Below are positions 43,473-54,258 of a DNA stretch of 64,000 nt, in pieces (position 1 is the first letter of the stretch; every line of letters begins with the position of its first letter). A model generated the notes under the pieces. The model saw only the letters and a program-made list of their open reading frames with translations, searched no databases and was not told the origin of the DNA. The stretch spans positions 124,001-188,000 of the forward strand of contig JAMYHL010000050.1 of NCBI GenBank assembly GCA_025531455.1, read 5' to 3'. The position numbers and the translations under genes were made by a program. This DNA comes from Apiotrichum sp. Y4204 (Eukaryota; Basidiomycota; Tremellomycetes; Trichosporonales; Trichosporonaceae).

Positions 43473-45008
43473 ATGCTCGTGCCTCTCGTGCTGCGCTCAA
43501 TCGTGCTCCCGTATCTGCGGAGCACGACTCTGGCGACCTCGACGGCCTCGACGGCGGCAACAGCGCCTGCAGTGGGGAGTATTGCACGCGCACTGTCCAC
43601 TTCGACTGGGCGGTCACGCGCCGTCGAGGCTGCACTTGCTCAGGACCCAGAGGACTCGTACAGACGATCATGGCGGCTGCCGCAACACGAGTGTCCCCGC
43701 CCACATGCCCCGCCGATACTGTTAGCGTCGCGGTCACATGCGCCGCCGCGATCGCGAGAAGAGGTAGCTTCGACATCAACGGCTCTGGAGCCAAGCCCAG
43801 CATTACATCCTTCCAGACCTGTCGAACCCGTGGGCGATCGTCAGAGCCCAGTACATGGTTTGTGGCCGTATCATTCGCCAGACTAACGAGGCCCAGAACG
43901 TCGACAACCCTTGCGCAAGTCTTACCTTAGAGCTCAAACCGGACCTGAGCAACCACGAGAGATAAAGGACGTGTTTGACACTGTTCCTGGACCGCCCAAG
44001 TTTGATGTACCGCCGGCGGTGCGCAAGCTGCTCGATGCCAAGCTGTATCGTATGGCGGTGTTCCACATTCTGGCGAATCCCGAATACCTCATCAACGTCG
44101 AGCTCATCAAGTATGTCGTGAAGCGGTTACGGAAGAATGGCGCAGGCAAGCTCGCACTGCGTTTGGAACGTACCATCGAGCTGCGGAGGGAGGCAGACGC
44201 GGGTCTGGACGCCCCTTATCGTCTCTGGTCTGAGCCGCGGGCAGATAAGGAGCGGCGGCCACCGACGTACTGGCGCCCGCCTCCAGCGACCCATGATCCC
44301 AGCGAGTATGCAGGAACACCTTCGGCGCGCCGAACGCACTTCTACAACCACCGCATCTCGACATATCTCACGAAACAACATCCTGCCCCATATTCATCGC
44401 CCATCGCTCGCGAACTTGGGCCACCCTCGTCCACCCCGCGGTTCCATCGCGTCCAGGATGTGCTGCGGTATATCGACCATCTGCGCAAGCACAACAACTT
44501 TGTCCCGGACCGCGTTACGGCCAATATTGTGATCAAGGCGTGGATGATGTCCCTGAACCACCGCGACGACTGGCTGCGGCTAAGCCTTCACGAGCGCAAG
44601 CGCGACTTGCAGGATATTTTTGCCCTTATCGCACACTCGCTCGAGCAGGGGAACCAGCCGGGCATCCTCACACCGCCCTCGGGGTCGGACCCCCGCATGC
44701 CGTTTGACGGAAGTGTTAATTACGACCAGCACGTTCGGCCGTTCGTCAAGACGATGATTCGGGCGATGAGACGCATCGGAGACCGTGACGGACCGCAGGC
44801 TGTGGAACAGTGGGGCGAGAAGATGAGGGCGAAACTGGCGGCTGAGCACCTAGAGGGGCTCGCTGAGGGTCAGGAGCGGGGAAAACGAAGGAAGGCGGAC
44901 GGGGCACGGGCAGCGACAGCAAGGCATCGCGAGGGAGCGAACATTGAGGAGACCCGGGAAGCATTTGGCCGAGAGAGGAGCAACATTCATAGTCTTGCAT
45001 TGGTTTGA
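43473..45008 (+). CDS. putative mitochondrial protein with PPR-like segment
   Basis: Unrecognised gene of about 498 residues. The N-terminus MLVPLVLRSIVLPYLRSTT, then Ala/Ser/Thr-rich with Arg and no acidic residues for about 50 positions, is a typical mitochondrial presequence. A stop codon at 43884-43886 in the single frame is best removed by a short intron. GTTTGT (43858) to CCCAG (43896), 39 nt, with CTAAC eight bases before the acceptor, joins in frame, but the donor is unusual and the exact site is uncertain. The body is helical and basic: VRKLLDAKLYRMAVFHILAN, INVELIKYVVKRLRK, then FVPDRVTANIVIKAWM, which resembles a pentatricopeptide helix-turn-helix. That would suit an RNA-binding or mitoribosome-associated role, which is inference. 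The last 90 residues are charged and probably coiled. Convergent with Trm9. Confidence 0.7.
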
Positions 45009-45281
45009 GGTTTTAGCATCGTAGCATATTGCATTGATGGCATGTATTCCAATGGCATGTAATGGGGCATTTGGAGTCTGGAGGGTAGTTGTCAGAGTGG
45101 TCGTGGCTGTTATGAAGCCATGGGTGGCCGCGGCCGCGCAGCCGATGACGCGTATCCTGCAACAACTCTATACACTCCGACATCGGGCTCTGCTACACTT
45201 CAAGCCCCTCCCTCCAGCAAGTTTCCAACAACGTCGCTGATATATATGCATACAAATGTAACACGACATGCAACTCTAGTA

Positions 45282-46358
45282 CTAGCCTGACCCAAGCTCG
45301 CCCTCGATCCACCAGTTGTCCGCCTCCCACCCCGTCGCGACTGTCCGGAGCCACTTGCTCGCGGACTCACCCTCCTTGACTATCGTGAACCCCTCCTCGC
45401 GCGCCGCGTTCTCCACCAGATCCTCAAGTTCTCCCTCGACAAACAGGTGGTAGTAGCGATTAAACACCTTGGGCGTGTCCGCTTCCCCGCCCGCCTCATC
45501 CTTCTCGCCCTTATCCTTCTTCCCCTTGTCGGTCAACACCCACGGCACGAGCACGTCCTGCACCCGTGCGTCCGTGCCCGCATCCGCCAGACTGCCCATC
45601 TTTCTCCGGCTGTTGGGCCCCTGCTCGTACGCCCACACGTAGATGAAGAAGCGGGCCGGCGGCTCCCCCTTCGGCGGGAGGCGCAGCGGGCGTAGGAGGG
45701 CGCGCACACCGTCCGCGCGCCGTTCCGCTGTCGAGAGGTGGTGCAGCGCCGCGACTGAGATGGCAAAGTCCTGGAAGTTAGCCGCAATAGTCTTGAATAC
45801 CCAGAACTCACAAACACGCCGGCTCGCCACGGGACCTGGCACAGGTCGCCGCGCACGCACTCTGCTCCGCTTTCCAGCTGCCGCTGCGCAATATCCAGCA
45901 GCCCCTTTGACCGGTCCATCGCTACTGCCCAAGCGCCGGCGGCGGCCACCGAGGGCAGATATTTGCCATTGCCGGCGCCGGCGTCGAGACCTACCGCGCC
46001 CGGAGGGAGCGTGGAGAGGAACCGCTCAATCAGCGGCCAGGGCTGGCGTGAGTATTCTGATCAACGAGGGCAATGTAGAGGCCAACACATATGGCGCGAA
46101 CACCTGATCTAAGGGCTTTGGTTTCAAGACCAATCGGGTGCGGAGTGACTCGATCCAACCGCCGAGCGGAATGGGCTTGGAGACTCGGAGGCTCGGGGGT
46201 CGGAGCATGCCCTTCGCTCCGCGATCCATGGGACTCACCTTGAAGCGCGTCCGGGCAAAATGGGGCGCGATCGCCTCATACACCTCATGAACGGCGGTTT
46301 CCTCGTCGTCCGCCGGGCTGTCAGTCGCGGTAGCAGGCACGGGGAGCGGTTTATTCAT
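45282..46358 (-). CDS. TRM9: tRNA (uridine wobble, mcm5) methyltransferase Trm9
   Basis: Three exons (46239-46358, 45812-46042, 45282-45770) encode 279 residues, the usual Trm9 size. Trm9 with Trm112 performs the last methylation of mcm5U/mcm5s2U at wobble uridines in the cytoplasm. The start of the domain is EVYEAIAPHFARTRFKPWP. SAM-binding motif I is GLDAGAGNGKYLP. The acceptor-strand region is VAMDRSKGLL; motif IV is DFAISVAALHHLST. The Trm9/ALKBH8-specific C-terminal part includes FFIYVWAYEQ, VLVPWVLTDKG and FNRYYHLFVEGELEDLV. An insert rich in Lys/Glu/Asp (about residues 205-225) separates the last two, as in other fungal Trm9 proteins. The junction after TRFK (196-nt intron) restores the invariant KPWP. 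Confidence 0.93.
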
Positions 46359-47819
46359 CGTGCCGCGAGTCGACTGAGGAAAGCGACCGGGCGAGGCAGC
46401 GGAGTGTTCACGATGGGGCAGATCAAGAGGTGTGCCTGTCGCGGCGCGATGCGTGTGATCGTCGCGTTTCGGGAGGCGGCTGATCGCGGCTGAGAAGCTG
46501 AGCTAGCTGAGATGTCGCGACCTGCGGTACAGTACGACTCGACTGGTAAATGTCAACAAGCGTTTCCGTGCTCCGTTGTCCATCCAGTGAAATTCAGCGA
46601 TTAGACGGCGGCGGAGGCTGATAACGCCAAAATAGCCTTTCCTTTGGTGGAGGGCGAGAATGCGGAATTAGAAAGCTCACATTGTGGCATCCTGGGTGTT
46701 CCAGGTATTCGCAGGATTTCCATCTCCGAGAGCACCCGCCACACGCCACACCATGTGTTAGACCTCACTGGACCTCACTGACATGTCAATACGGACGTGC
46801 CTGTGACCCGCGGCCAGAAAGTCCAGGCACCCGGCCCTCCGCGGACTGACGGCCGCAGTGGTTGGCTACCGTCATGTCCACAGCAGCGGGACGCGAACGG
46901 TAATTGGCCGATGGTGCAATAGGCACCAGAGCACGGCATGACGGCAACTTGAAAGTGAGATTAATTCCGCTTTTTCGTCTTATCTCTGCTCGGTGGACTT
47001 GGGCCAATCTTGTTACGGCCGGCGACCGTCTGTCGCGTTGGGCGACCACTGCGTCCTGTGTCCTACTGCAGTTGACAGGGTAGGCATCGGACCCGCACTG
47101 ACAAGGAAACACATCCGATTCTCCGCACTCACCATGTCATACTGACGGACACTGAATTGGTGGCACAAGAGTACCATTCTCGTTCTACCCAATCTAGCAG
47201 TCCTGGAAACCGACCGCCTCAGTGGCTCGGCACCCCACTATTATGACAGCGTTCTGTCATGGGTCTCACAGCTTGGGGCACCAGCGTCCATACCCAGAGA
47301 AGTGGACAGAAAAGACTAGGTTTTGGTGACTGGCTTGTTGCTGTCGTGTTGACGGGAACCATCATTTTTACGTACCTCCTGCCACCTGTCCGCGACATGT
47401 GATGGGCGGTGGCGTGGCTGGTGCTGGAGTTCTCTGGTAGTACCCCTTGCGCGAGGGCCTCGCCGTGTAGTGAACGCCACCTGGCAGAGGTTGCTCGATG
47501 TGGATATGCTTGCATGACGTCAAAATTTCAGGGCGGAGGTTCGGGGTGGGGTTTGACCGCCTGGACACATGCTGCCCTGGGAATGTGCTCCACCTGAAAA
47601 ACTCTGTCGAGTACTGGCGGCGGATTCGGAGCCAACTGCCACCGCTCCACACCACTCGGCCGCGCGTTGGAGCACGAGTATAAGGTTTTTGTGAGTTTTG
47701 TTTGCTCGAGCAGTTGGACAACCCGGCCGACGACCAGATGCTGCAGAGTATATAGGTGTCGAGGGGGAGACGAATGGTGGGAATGTCAACCTTTACCTTT
47801 CTTGAATTCTCACCTCACA
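46359..47819. other. divergent intergenic region, Trm9/MFS transporter
   Basis: 1.46 kb between divergent start codons. No gene is supported; the longest frames (about 117 codons, minus) lack domains. The sequence GACCTCACTG occurs twice in tandem near 46763-46781. The 150 bp before the transporter ATG is the probable leader. Confidence 0.55.
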
Positions 47820-49585
47820 ATGGTGTCCCCGATCAACGAAAAACAACGCCGGTCATTGTCCGACGACACACACGGCGACGGCTCGGTCCTCCCGCAAGGC
47901 AAGCCGCTCAGCCACACCATCACAAACGAGGCGCACCGCCACCCGCCAGACCTCTCGTTCCCCTTCCTCACACAAGAGGTCGCCGATGCGCCGATCAACG
48001 TCTACCGTGCCGAGACCCGTGAGGGTTTCATTCGCGCCGACGACCCCGAGTTCGGTCTCGAGCACGCCCTCTCCCGCGCCGCGACCCACATTTCTGGCAC
48101 GTCTCGCTTGGATCGCCAGAAGACCTTTGAGGACAAGAAGATTGTCACCTGGGTCACCAATGATCCCGAAAATCCACAAAACTGGGGTGTGGCACGTCGC
48201 TGGTGTGAGTACTCTCGTCATGGCTTGTCCCACAACGCCGCCACAAATGCTAACATGTCGCAGATTATACCGGTGTCGTCGCCATTGCCGTAATGCAAGT
48301 CGCGCTCTCGTCCGCCATTGTCACTGGCGATTTCCCCGACCAGATGGAAGAATTTGGCGTTTCTGCAACAGTCATTGCATTGACCGTGACACTACCCGTG
48401 CTCGGCTTCGGAACAGGTCCGCTCTTCTGGTCCCCGATGTCTGAGCTCTTCGGCCGTCGCCCGCTCTGGATCTTCCCCTTCTTCGTTTACATCATCTTCA
48501 ACATCCCCTGCGCGCTTGCGCCCAACATTGGCTGTCTCCTCGCATCGCGTTTCATCTGCGGTTTCTTCGGCTCTGGACCCCTCACCCTTGCTGGTGGTAC
48601 CATTGCCGACATCTGGGGTCCTGAGGAGCGTGGTTTCGCCATTGCCCTGTTCGCTGCCGCCCCCTACGCCGGTCCCGTCATTGGTCCCCTCATCGGTGGT
48701 TTCATCGGCAAGTACGCCGGCTGGCAGTGGCTCTACTGGGTCAACATGATCTCGGCCTTTGTCGTCTGGGTCTTCTGCTTTACCCTCCCCGAGACATTTG
48801 CCCCCGTTCTCCTCAAGAAGCGTGCCCAGCGGATGCGCAAGGACCTTGGGGACGACCGCTTCGTGACCGAGCAGGAGGTCCTCCGCCGCCCGTTGAAGGA
48901 GATTGTCATTGAGACCCTCGTCCGCCCCTTCCAGATGCTCATCGAGGAGCCCATTCTTCTCCTCATGTCGATGTACGTCGCCCTCGTCTACGGTCTTCTC
49001 TACGCCTACTTCTTCGCCTACCCCGTCGTCTTCGTTGAGGGCTACGGCTGGGACGACGCCAAGACAGGTCTCACCTTCTGCGGAGTCTTCATCGGCGTCG
49101 GCCTCGCACTCTTTGTCACACCCTTCCTCGAGAAGAAGTACCGCGCCAAAGGCCCGAACGTCACTCCCGAGGACCGTCTTCCGGGTATGCTCATCGGCGG
49201 CCCGTGGGTCCCCATCTCGCTGTTCATCTTCGGCTGGACCGCCCCTCCGTACGTCACTCCCGGCGGTGGTTCGTGGGTCGGCCCCGCGTTCTCCGGAATC
49301 CCCTTCGGTTTCGGAATGGTTCTCGTCTACTTCTCCGCCAACGCCTACCTGATTGAGGCCTTCCCGGCCTTTGTCGCCTCCGCACTCGCCGCCAAGACCG
49401 TGGTTCGTTCGTCTCTCGGTGCCGTCATGCCCCTCTTCATCCCGCAGATGTACCGCCGGCTCGGGAACGGCGGCGCCGCTTCGCTTCTCGGTGGTCTCGC
49501 TATCGTAATGGCCATGATCCCCTGGGCATTCAAGAAGTGGGGCCGCGCCATCCGCTCGCGCTCGAAGCGTGCCGCTGCGAACTAG
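47820..49585 (+). CDS. MFS transporter, DHA1 (drug:H+ antiporter/polyamine) type
   Basis: Two exons (47820-48204 and 48264-49585; 59-nt intron) encode 568 residues, normal for fungal DHA1 carriers. A cytosolic N-terminus of about 130 residues ends in the family signature WVTNDPENPQNWGVARRW, followed by 12 hydrophobic segments. Motif A in the first loop reads SPMSELFGRRPLWIF. Motif C, typical of antiporters, lies in helix 5 (APYAGPVIGPLIGGFIG). WQWLYWVNMI and FTLPETFAP mark the helix 6 end. The central loop carries LKKRAQRMRKDLGDDRF. The last helices include FSANAYLIEAFPAFVASALA. Such carriers export drugs or polyamines, or move small metabolites across the plasma membrane; the substrate cannot be read from sequence. 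No biosynthetic cluster surrounds it. Confidence 0.92.
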
Positions 49586-50263
49586 TGGCCGGTGGACGTG
49601 AACATTGGAATTTAGCGACACAAAGTGCCTGGATCTTGGCCAGGCCCAGGCGGAACGAGCTGTACCACTTGCATGTTTAGTAGCGCATTAATAGATCTCG
49701 CATAGTAGTAGGACATTGCACTGGGAATGAATCTAATCTCAACTGGAGCTCCAAAATGGTTGCATCGAGAGGCATGCCACTTGCACATCATGGCTGACCG
49801 TGTTCGAGGCCACATTGTGGCTCCGCCACACTCAGTCCAGGGTATAAAGACACCCACGTGGTGTCTAGTTGGAGGTCTAAGGCTAGAGTGATCTGCATGA
49901 TCGTCATGTCTTAAACAAGCATGATAACTGACAGCCGTTTAAAATAGACAATAATAGATCGGCGCTTCGACGCAGATTGTGGAACATCACCATCCACGAA
50001 TCTCCCCCGTCCACGATTTAGTGAGAGGTGATTGCACTGGGCCTTCATCACTACGGACGGAGGCCATGTGGGCATTCAGAACAGGGCATGCCACCCTCGT
50101 GCACTGCGACTGCACTCTATGATATGGCTTATCCTCCCCAGTACTCCCACAAGTCTCACATCCCAATCTTGGCGTCCTCAGCCGCATACAACCCGCCCAC
50201 GGCCCTTTCCCGCCGACACCGACGATGAAAAAGGTGTCGCAGCATCAGCCAGACGCTGCTCCT
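49586..50263. other. intergenic region
   Basis: 678 bp between the MFS stop and the 3' end of tRNA-Tyr. It has short AT-rich patches and no gene-like structure. A short A run at about 50228-50232 (a T run on the minus strand) lies about 30 bp beyond the tRNA 3' end and may serve as its terminator. Confidence 0.5.
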
Positions 50264-50353
50264 TCTCCCAACCCTGATTCGAACAGGGGACCGACGGATA
50301 TGAGGTTGAGGTATCAGTTACAGTCCGGCGCTCTACCAACTGAGCTATTGAGA
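50264..50353 (-). tRNA. tRNA-Tyr(GTA) with intron
   Basis: The minus strand folds as a tRNA: acceptor CTCTCAA pairs with TTGGGAG, with discriminator A. The D arm is GCTC-AGTTGGTA-GAGC. The anticodon region CCGGACTGTAA gives anticodon GTA, and the T arm is CCCTG-TTCGAAT-CAGGG. The 90-nt length against a mature 73 implies an intron of about 17 nt starting one base 3' of the anticodon, as in all known nuclear tRNA-Tyr genes. The C at position 1 is also characteristic of eukaryotic tRNA-Tyr. Confidence 0.95.
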
Positions 50354-51097
50354 GGACGACAGCCGCGTTCTGAGAGGACAGAAGGAGACTGGAGATGTGT
50401 GGAGGGATTGATGGCGAGGGCATGTCAAGCGCTGTGTGTGTGACATTCTAAGACATGTTTGATGTCGGTATAGTTTTTTATTCCCCTCTTCCTGTGTGGC
50501 GGGTGGGTCAGTGTCGGGAGAATCGAGTCGTGAGCGGAGATAGATTCAGTCTAATCCATAACTTGTGTGGTAGCGGCCAGGTAGACCAGCAGAATCGGAT
50601 TTGTCGTGTGACATTCTTGCAGTCCTCCCTCCTGCAGGGTACTTCTCCAACAGAGATAAGCAGCAGCAACGCTATAACCGGTGTAGCCTGTGGAACTCGA
50701 TAACATATGCGATAGCGGTCAAGTAGACCAGAGTGATCTCTTCTATATACAGTGTGCTCCTGAGGTACATATAAGTGAGGCCCAAATCCTTCCGCACACA
50801 CACCCGTCGCGTGACAAAAACAATTCCGATTTCTGACCCGTGCCGAACGGCCGTCGAGGGCTATCGGCGATCAAAAGGGCGTTCCGTGTGTGCATGTCTG
50901 CAGACGAGTCATCCATCCCCCATCCCGCCTCACGTCCCACGTCCCACGGCCATGTTTCCCATGATGTGGTGCTCGCGGTCATGCCACTGACACTCAGAAG
51001 TGCAGGTCACTGCCATTGCACTTATTAGCTGATCTCTTGGCCCTCCATCGCTTACCTTCCCACCCCGAGGTTCTTCAGATATACCTCAAAGTCCACA
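50354..51097. other. intergenic region with imperfect direct repeat
   Basis: 744 bp. It contains two copies of a 33-bp imperfect direct repeat (50557-50589 and 50699-50731, 26 of 33 positions identical) sharing TAGCGG and GTAGACCAG. No gene is supported. The last 100 bp precedes the Cys-rich protein gene. Confidence 0.5.
50557..50731. repeat. 33-bp imperfect direct repeat pair
   Basis: Copy one is 50557-50589 and copy two 50699-50731, spaced 142 bp start to start. The conserved core reads ATAAC, then TAGCGG, then AGTAGACCAG or GGTAGACCAG. The divergence is about 21 percent. Origin and role unknown; it could be a duplicated regulatory or small RNA segment. Confidence 0.6.
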
Positions 51098-51584
51098 ATG
51101 ACCAAGACAATCAACGAACCGACGCTTCCAGCCTGCCACAGCGACTCAACGTCGAGTGAGACCCAAGCGCCCGACAAGCCTGCCACAATGAGCCGCACAG
51201 CCGACGCCAACTCGACCGCGGCCAGTGTTCTCGGAATTTCCCACCAGGCATGGTGCAAGTCTCCCGACGCCGCCTCTGATACAACCCAAGTCGCGGGCTC
51301 TTCCGACTCAGAGACTACATCCCCTGTGGAGATACTTCCCTCGGCGGACCAACTGCTCGCGGAGGAACGCGCGCTGTGGACATGCCCCGGATCTCCGCGG
51401 ACGCACCAGAACGCCGGGCGTAGGTCGCTGTGTCGTGTGTCGACTGACTCCAGTCACCCACTACCCCGTCTGCGCGATTATCGACCACAACCCCACGATG
51501 GTGTGTTTCTTCTGCCGGCGCGACATGGGCTTCCTCCCGGCCCGCAACATGCCCAAGCGCAAGACCTACCACATTCGTTGCTGA
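51098..51584 (+). CDS. hypothetical small protein with C-terminal Cys-rich (putative zinc) motif
   Basis: Not recognised. An open frame from ATG 51098 runs about 100 codons of Ser/Thr/Ala-rich, acidic, probably disordered sequence. The C-terminus lies in another frame ending at 51584: CVVC, a Cys nine residues later in THYPVC, then CFFC in NPTMVCFFCRRDMGFLP, then basic KRKTYH. The CxxC/CxxC pairing about 20 residues apart looks like a zinc-binding knuckle. Two 34-nt introns would each join the frames: one ending at CACCAG (51404, keeps CVVC) and one from GTAGGT (51420) to CTCCAG (51453, loses CVVC). Keeping both Cys pairs makes the first more attractive, but 34 nt is very short. The protein would be about 150 residues. 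Exact structure and function are unknown. Confidence 0.5.
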
Positions 51585-52624
51585 GGATTTCTAGTCGAGT
51601 TTGTATGGGAGCACCGCGTCAGAAGCATTGTATCTAGTTGTTGATATTCGAGAGATAAGTGATGAGTTCCGCCATGATGCGACGGTAATTCAGATGCTAC
51701 GCTGACGCATTGACTCTGTCCATCACGGCATTGGGGGCGCATCCAAGTCCCCACATATACATTGCCTTGACTTTACGTGTTATTGGGAGCCTGAACGTAC
51801 GAGGACATGAAGTCGCTGTAGTCGGAGATTACGAATACCTCGTAGCGCCGAGAGGGCGGGGGACGCGACACACAACCCGGCGAGACACCGGCGATGATCA
51901 CCTGCTTCATGCCCGGCTCTTTCACGTTCTTGACAATCTCCTCATTGTCCCACGCGTTCACCTCTGGAGGAGAGTTGAAAGAGCGCGCCAGGGTGGATCT
52001 CGAGGAGATAGGAAGGAGGTTCCGAGGTCTGAGAAAGTCGGTCGGCATTCGTATACGTTCATGATCCGGGATGCACAGTCAACGTTTTAGTCCTAGTGCT
52101 TGTTGGTCAATGCCGGATGTCAGCGAGTGCCAGGTGACCCCCAGGTGAGGCCAGGCTTTGCCCTGCTCGCTATCCGCGGGGAAATCCGGCCGACGAGATA
52201 GAGAGGGCGTGTTTGACACCAGCTCGCTTCGACGCCGTAGGTTATCATTCGTGCGGCAGCCGCGATGCGGAAGTCCCAATGTATGTGAAGCAAGAGAAGG
52301 GTTACTGATGTTGGTCAGTTCTCGGTCCGAGGTCTTGCTTGCGAAAGCGCCTACGGATCGCTTCATGGTGTAAACGTCCCCGTTTTTAACAACTTTGACC
52401 GATGGGACACAACCAGCATGAACGGAGTGATTTCAAGTATCCACTCACGTGCAGATGAGGTCCGATGTTAGTGAATATGAATATATACTGGGGGCGTCAA
52501 CACTTCTGCATCCGCTACACTCCTGTGTCCCTCACCGTCCTCCACACGGTGACCTCACACCTGTCTCAATCTGCATTTCAGCCCAGCTGATCCATCATCA
52601 CACTCCGTTCCGTCCCCATCGACA
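51585..52624. other. intergenic region containing a gene relic
   Basis: 1.04 kb between the Cys-rich protein gene and LST8. It contains the isochorismatase relic (51773-52048, minus), annotated separately. From about 52380 to 52624 it is the LST8 promoter and leader, CT/CA-rich just before the ATG. Confidence 0.6.
51773..52048 (-). pseudogene. isochorismatase-family (YcaC-like) hydrolase relic
   Basis: The minus strand reads EVNAWDNEEIVKNVKEPGMK, then QVIIAGV, then CVSR, then YEVFVISDYSDF. This matches the YcaC-like cysteine hydrolase core in which INAWDN, then KQ-x-I-I-A-G, then the catalytic Cys segment VCV-x-FPALSA, then GYEVFVVTDASGTF follow in order. Between CVSR and YEVF the expected PALSAL is present only in another frame (CCC GCC CTC TCG GCG CTA at about 51850-51867), so at least one indel has broken the gene. 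No N-terminal half with the catalytic Asp (VDHQ-type motif) is found upstream; the frame at 52079-52366 is not convincing. Judged a decayed fragment. Confidence 0.6.
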
Positions 52625-53864
52625 ATGCCCGCGCAGCAGCAGGCGCCGTACCACTCCGACGCGGTCGGGCAGCAGGCGTCCGAGATGAGCGTCGTTCTGT
52701 GCACGGCTGGATGTGAGTTACGAGAAACAACAAACAGCCCTGACGGCAGACGACCACACGATCCGGTTCTGGGAGGCGTGGAGCGGTATCTGTTACCGCC
52801 AGATCCCGTTGCAGCCGCAATGGGTGAGAATGAAGAAGAGGGAGAGCTGACGGGGTAAGAAACAGGTTAACAGGCTCGCGATCAGCCCCGATAAAGTGTA
52901 TCTCGCGGCAGCGGGGCACAGTGCTGTAAGGTGCGTGGGGAGCCTGAGGTGTCCTATCGCGAGGATCGCAACTGAACCCATCCCCGGCTTTCTTAGCAGG
53001 GGGAGGAGTGTTCTGTGTTCCAGATAACCGCTGCTACTCACTATGCAAGGCATCCACTGACTTTGCAGGATATGGGACATCCCATCACAGTCGAACACCC
53101 CGATCATGAGCCTGGACGGGCACACGGGCAACGTGACAGCCCTGCAATACAGCGCGCAGGGCAAGTGGATCGTGACGGGAAGCGAAGACGGCACCGTAAA
53201 GGTGTGGGACACACGGTGCGTGCCCATCTCTATAACATTCACTGACGGCAGAACAGGGCAGGTTCAGCGGACGTACCGGCACGAGGGGACGATGGTGAAC
53301 GACGTCGTGATCCACCCAAACCAGGGCGAGCTGATCAGCTGCGACCAGCTGGGCAGCGTCAAGATCTGGGACCTGGGAGAGAACACGTGCACGCACGAGC
53401 TCGTGCCGGCCGAGGACGTGCCGATCCGCAGTGTCTCGATCGCGTCGGATGGTGGGACGCTCGTGGCGGGGAACAACAATGGCACAGTCTTCGTATGGCG
53501 GATCCAGTCGGGGTCCGACACCACCTCGCTTGTGCCCGTCACGTCATTCCTCGCGCACTCAAAGTACATTACCCGCTGCCTTCTCTCCCCTGATACGCGC
53601 CACCTCGCGACATGCTCGGCTGACACGACCGTCAAGCTCTGGTCCACAAAAGACTACGAATACACTCTGGAGCGCACGCTTGAGGGACACCAGCGCTGGG
53701 TGTGGGACGCAGCCTTCTCCGCCGACTCGGCGTATCTCGTCACCGCGTCGTCTGACCACGCCGCGCGGTTGTGGGACCTCGCGACGGGCGAGACGGTGCG
53801 CCAGTACGATGGGCACCACCGCGCAACCGTGTGCTGCGCGTTGAATGACATTAACCTTGCCTAG
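52625..53864 (+). CDS. LST8: WD40 protein Lst8, TOR complex subunit
   Basis: Five exons (52625-52712, 52750-52823, 52866-52930, 53069-53215, 53252-53864) close to 328 residues, the expected size of Lst8/GbetaL. Lst8 is a seven-bladed propeller that binds and stabilises the TOR kinase domain in TORC1 and TORC2 on endomembranes. Family-specific blades are visible: VLCTAGYDHTIRFWEAWSG, CYRQIPLQPQWVNRLAISPD, AAAGHSAVRIWDI, DGHTGNVTALQY, GSEDGTVKVWDTRTG, NDVVIHPNQGELISCDQ, GSVKIWDLG, TLVAGNNNGTVFVW, FLAHSKYITRCLLSPD, CSADTTVKLWS, EGHQRWVWDAAFSADSAYLV and SSDHAARLWDLATGE. All five junctions restore conserved WD residues. An N-terminal extension of about 20 Gln/Ala residues precedes blade 1. Convergent with the Hsp40 gene. 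Confidence 0.97.
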
Positions 53865-54258
53865 GGTGGGAAGAGTTGTTAGTATATAGCATCGTAGTCG
53901 TGGAGAGACGAAGCGACGCGGTCGCTCCACTGTTGCATTAAGTATGAACTATTGTGTTTGCAGATCCGATTCTGTGTAGGACGGGCAAGAACAAGTTTGG
54001 GACATGCTTCGTCATGCTCTGCACTTGCTCCGCACTCTACTGCTGCTCTTTCGCATTTCTTTGCACTGTTACATTGCCGCTGAGGGTTCGGCGCCCTTTT
54101 TACTACAATCTATTGTCTTAGCCTAAATGTGGCGATGCGGCCACGACAAGGCGGTAGAGATGGTCTCCGATGTCGGCCGGGCATGAAAATACGAGGCGGC
54201 CGGGCGGGCAGAGTCGCACGGATTATGCGCATGTGGCGCTGAGCGTGTTGCTCATCGC
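53865..54258. other. convergent intergenic region, LST8/Hsp40
   Basis: 394 bp between two stop codons; both 3' UTRs should lie here. Nothing else is recognisable. Confidence 0.6.

Noticed and set aside
48392..49621. 409-codon minus-strand open frame
   Set aside because: Antisense shadow of the MFS transporter.
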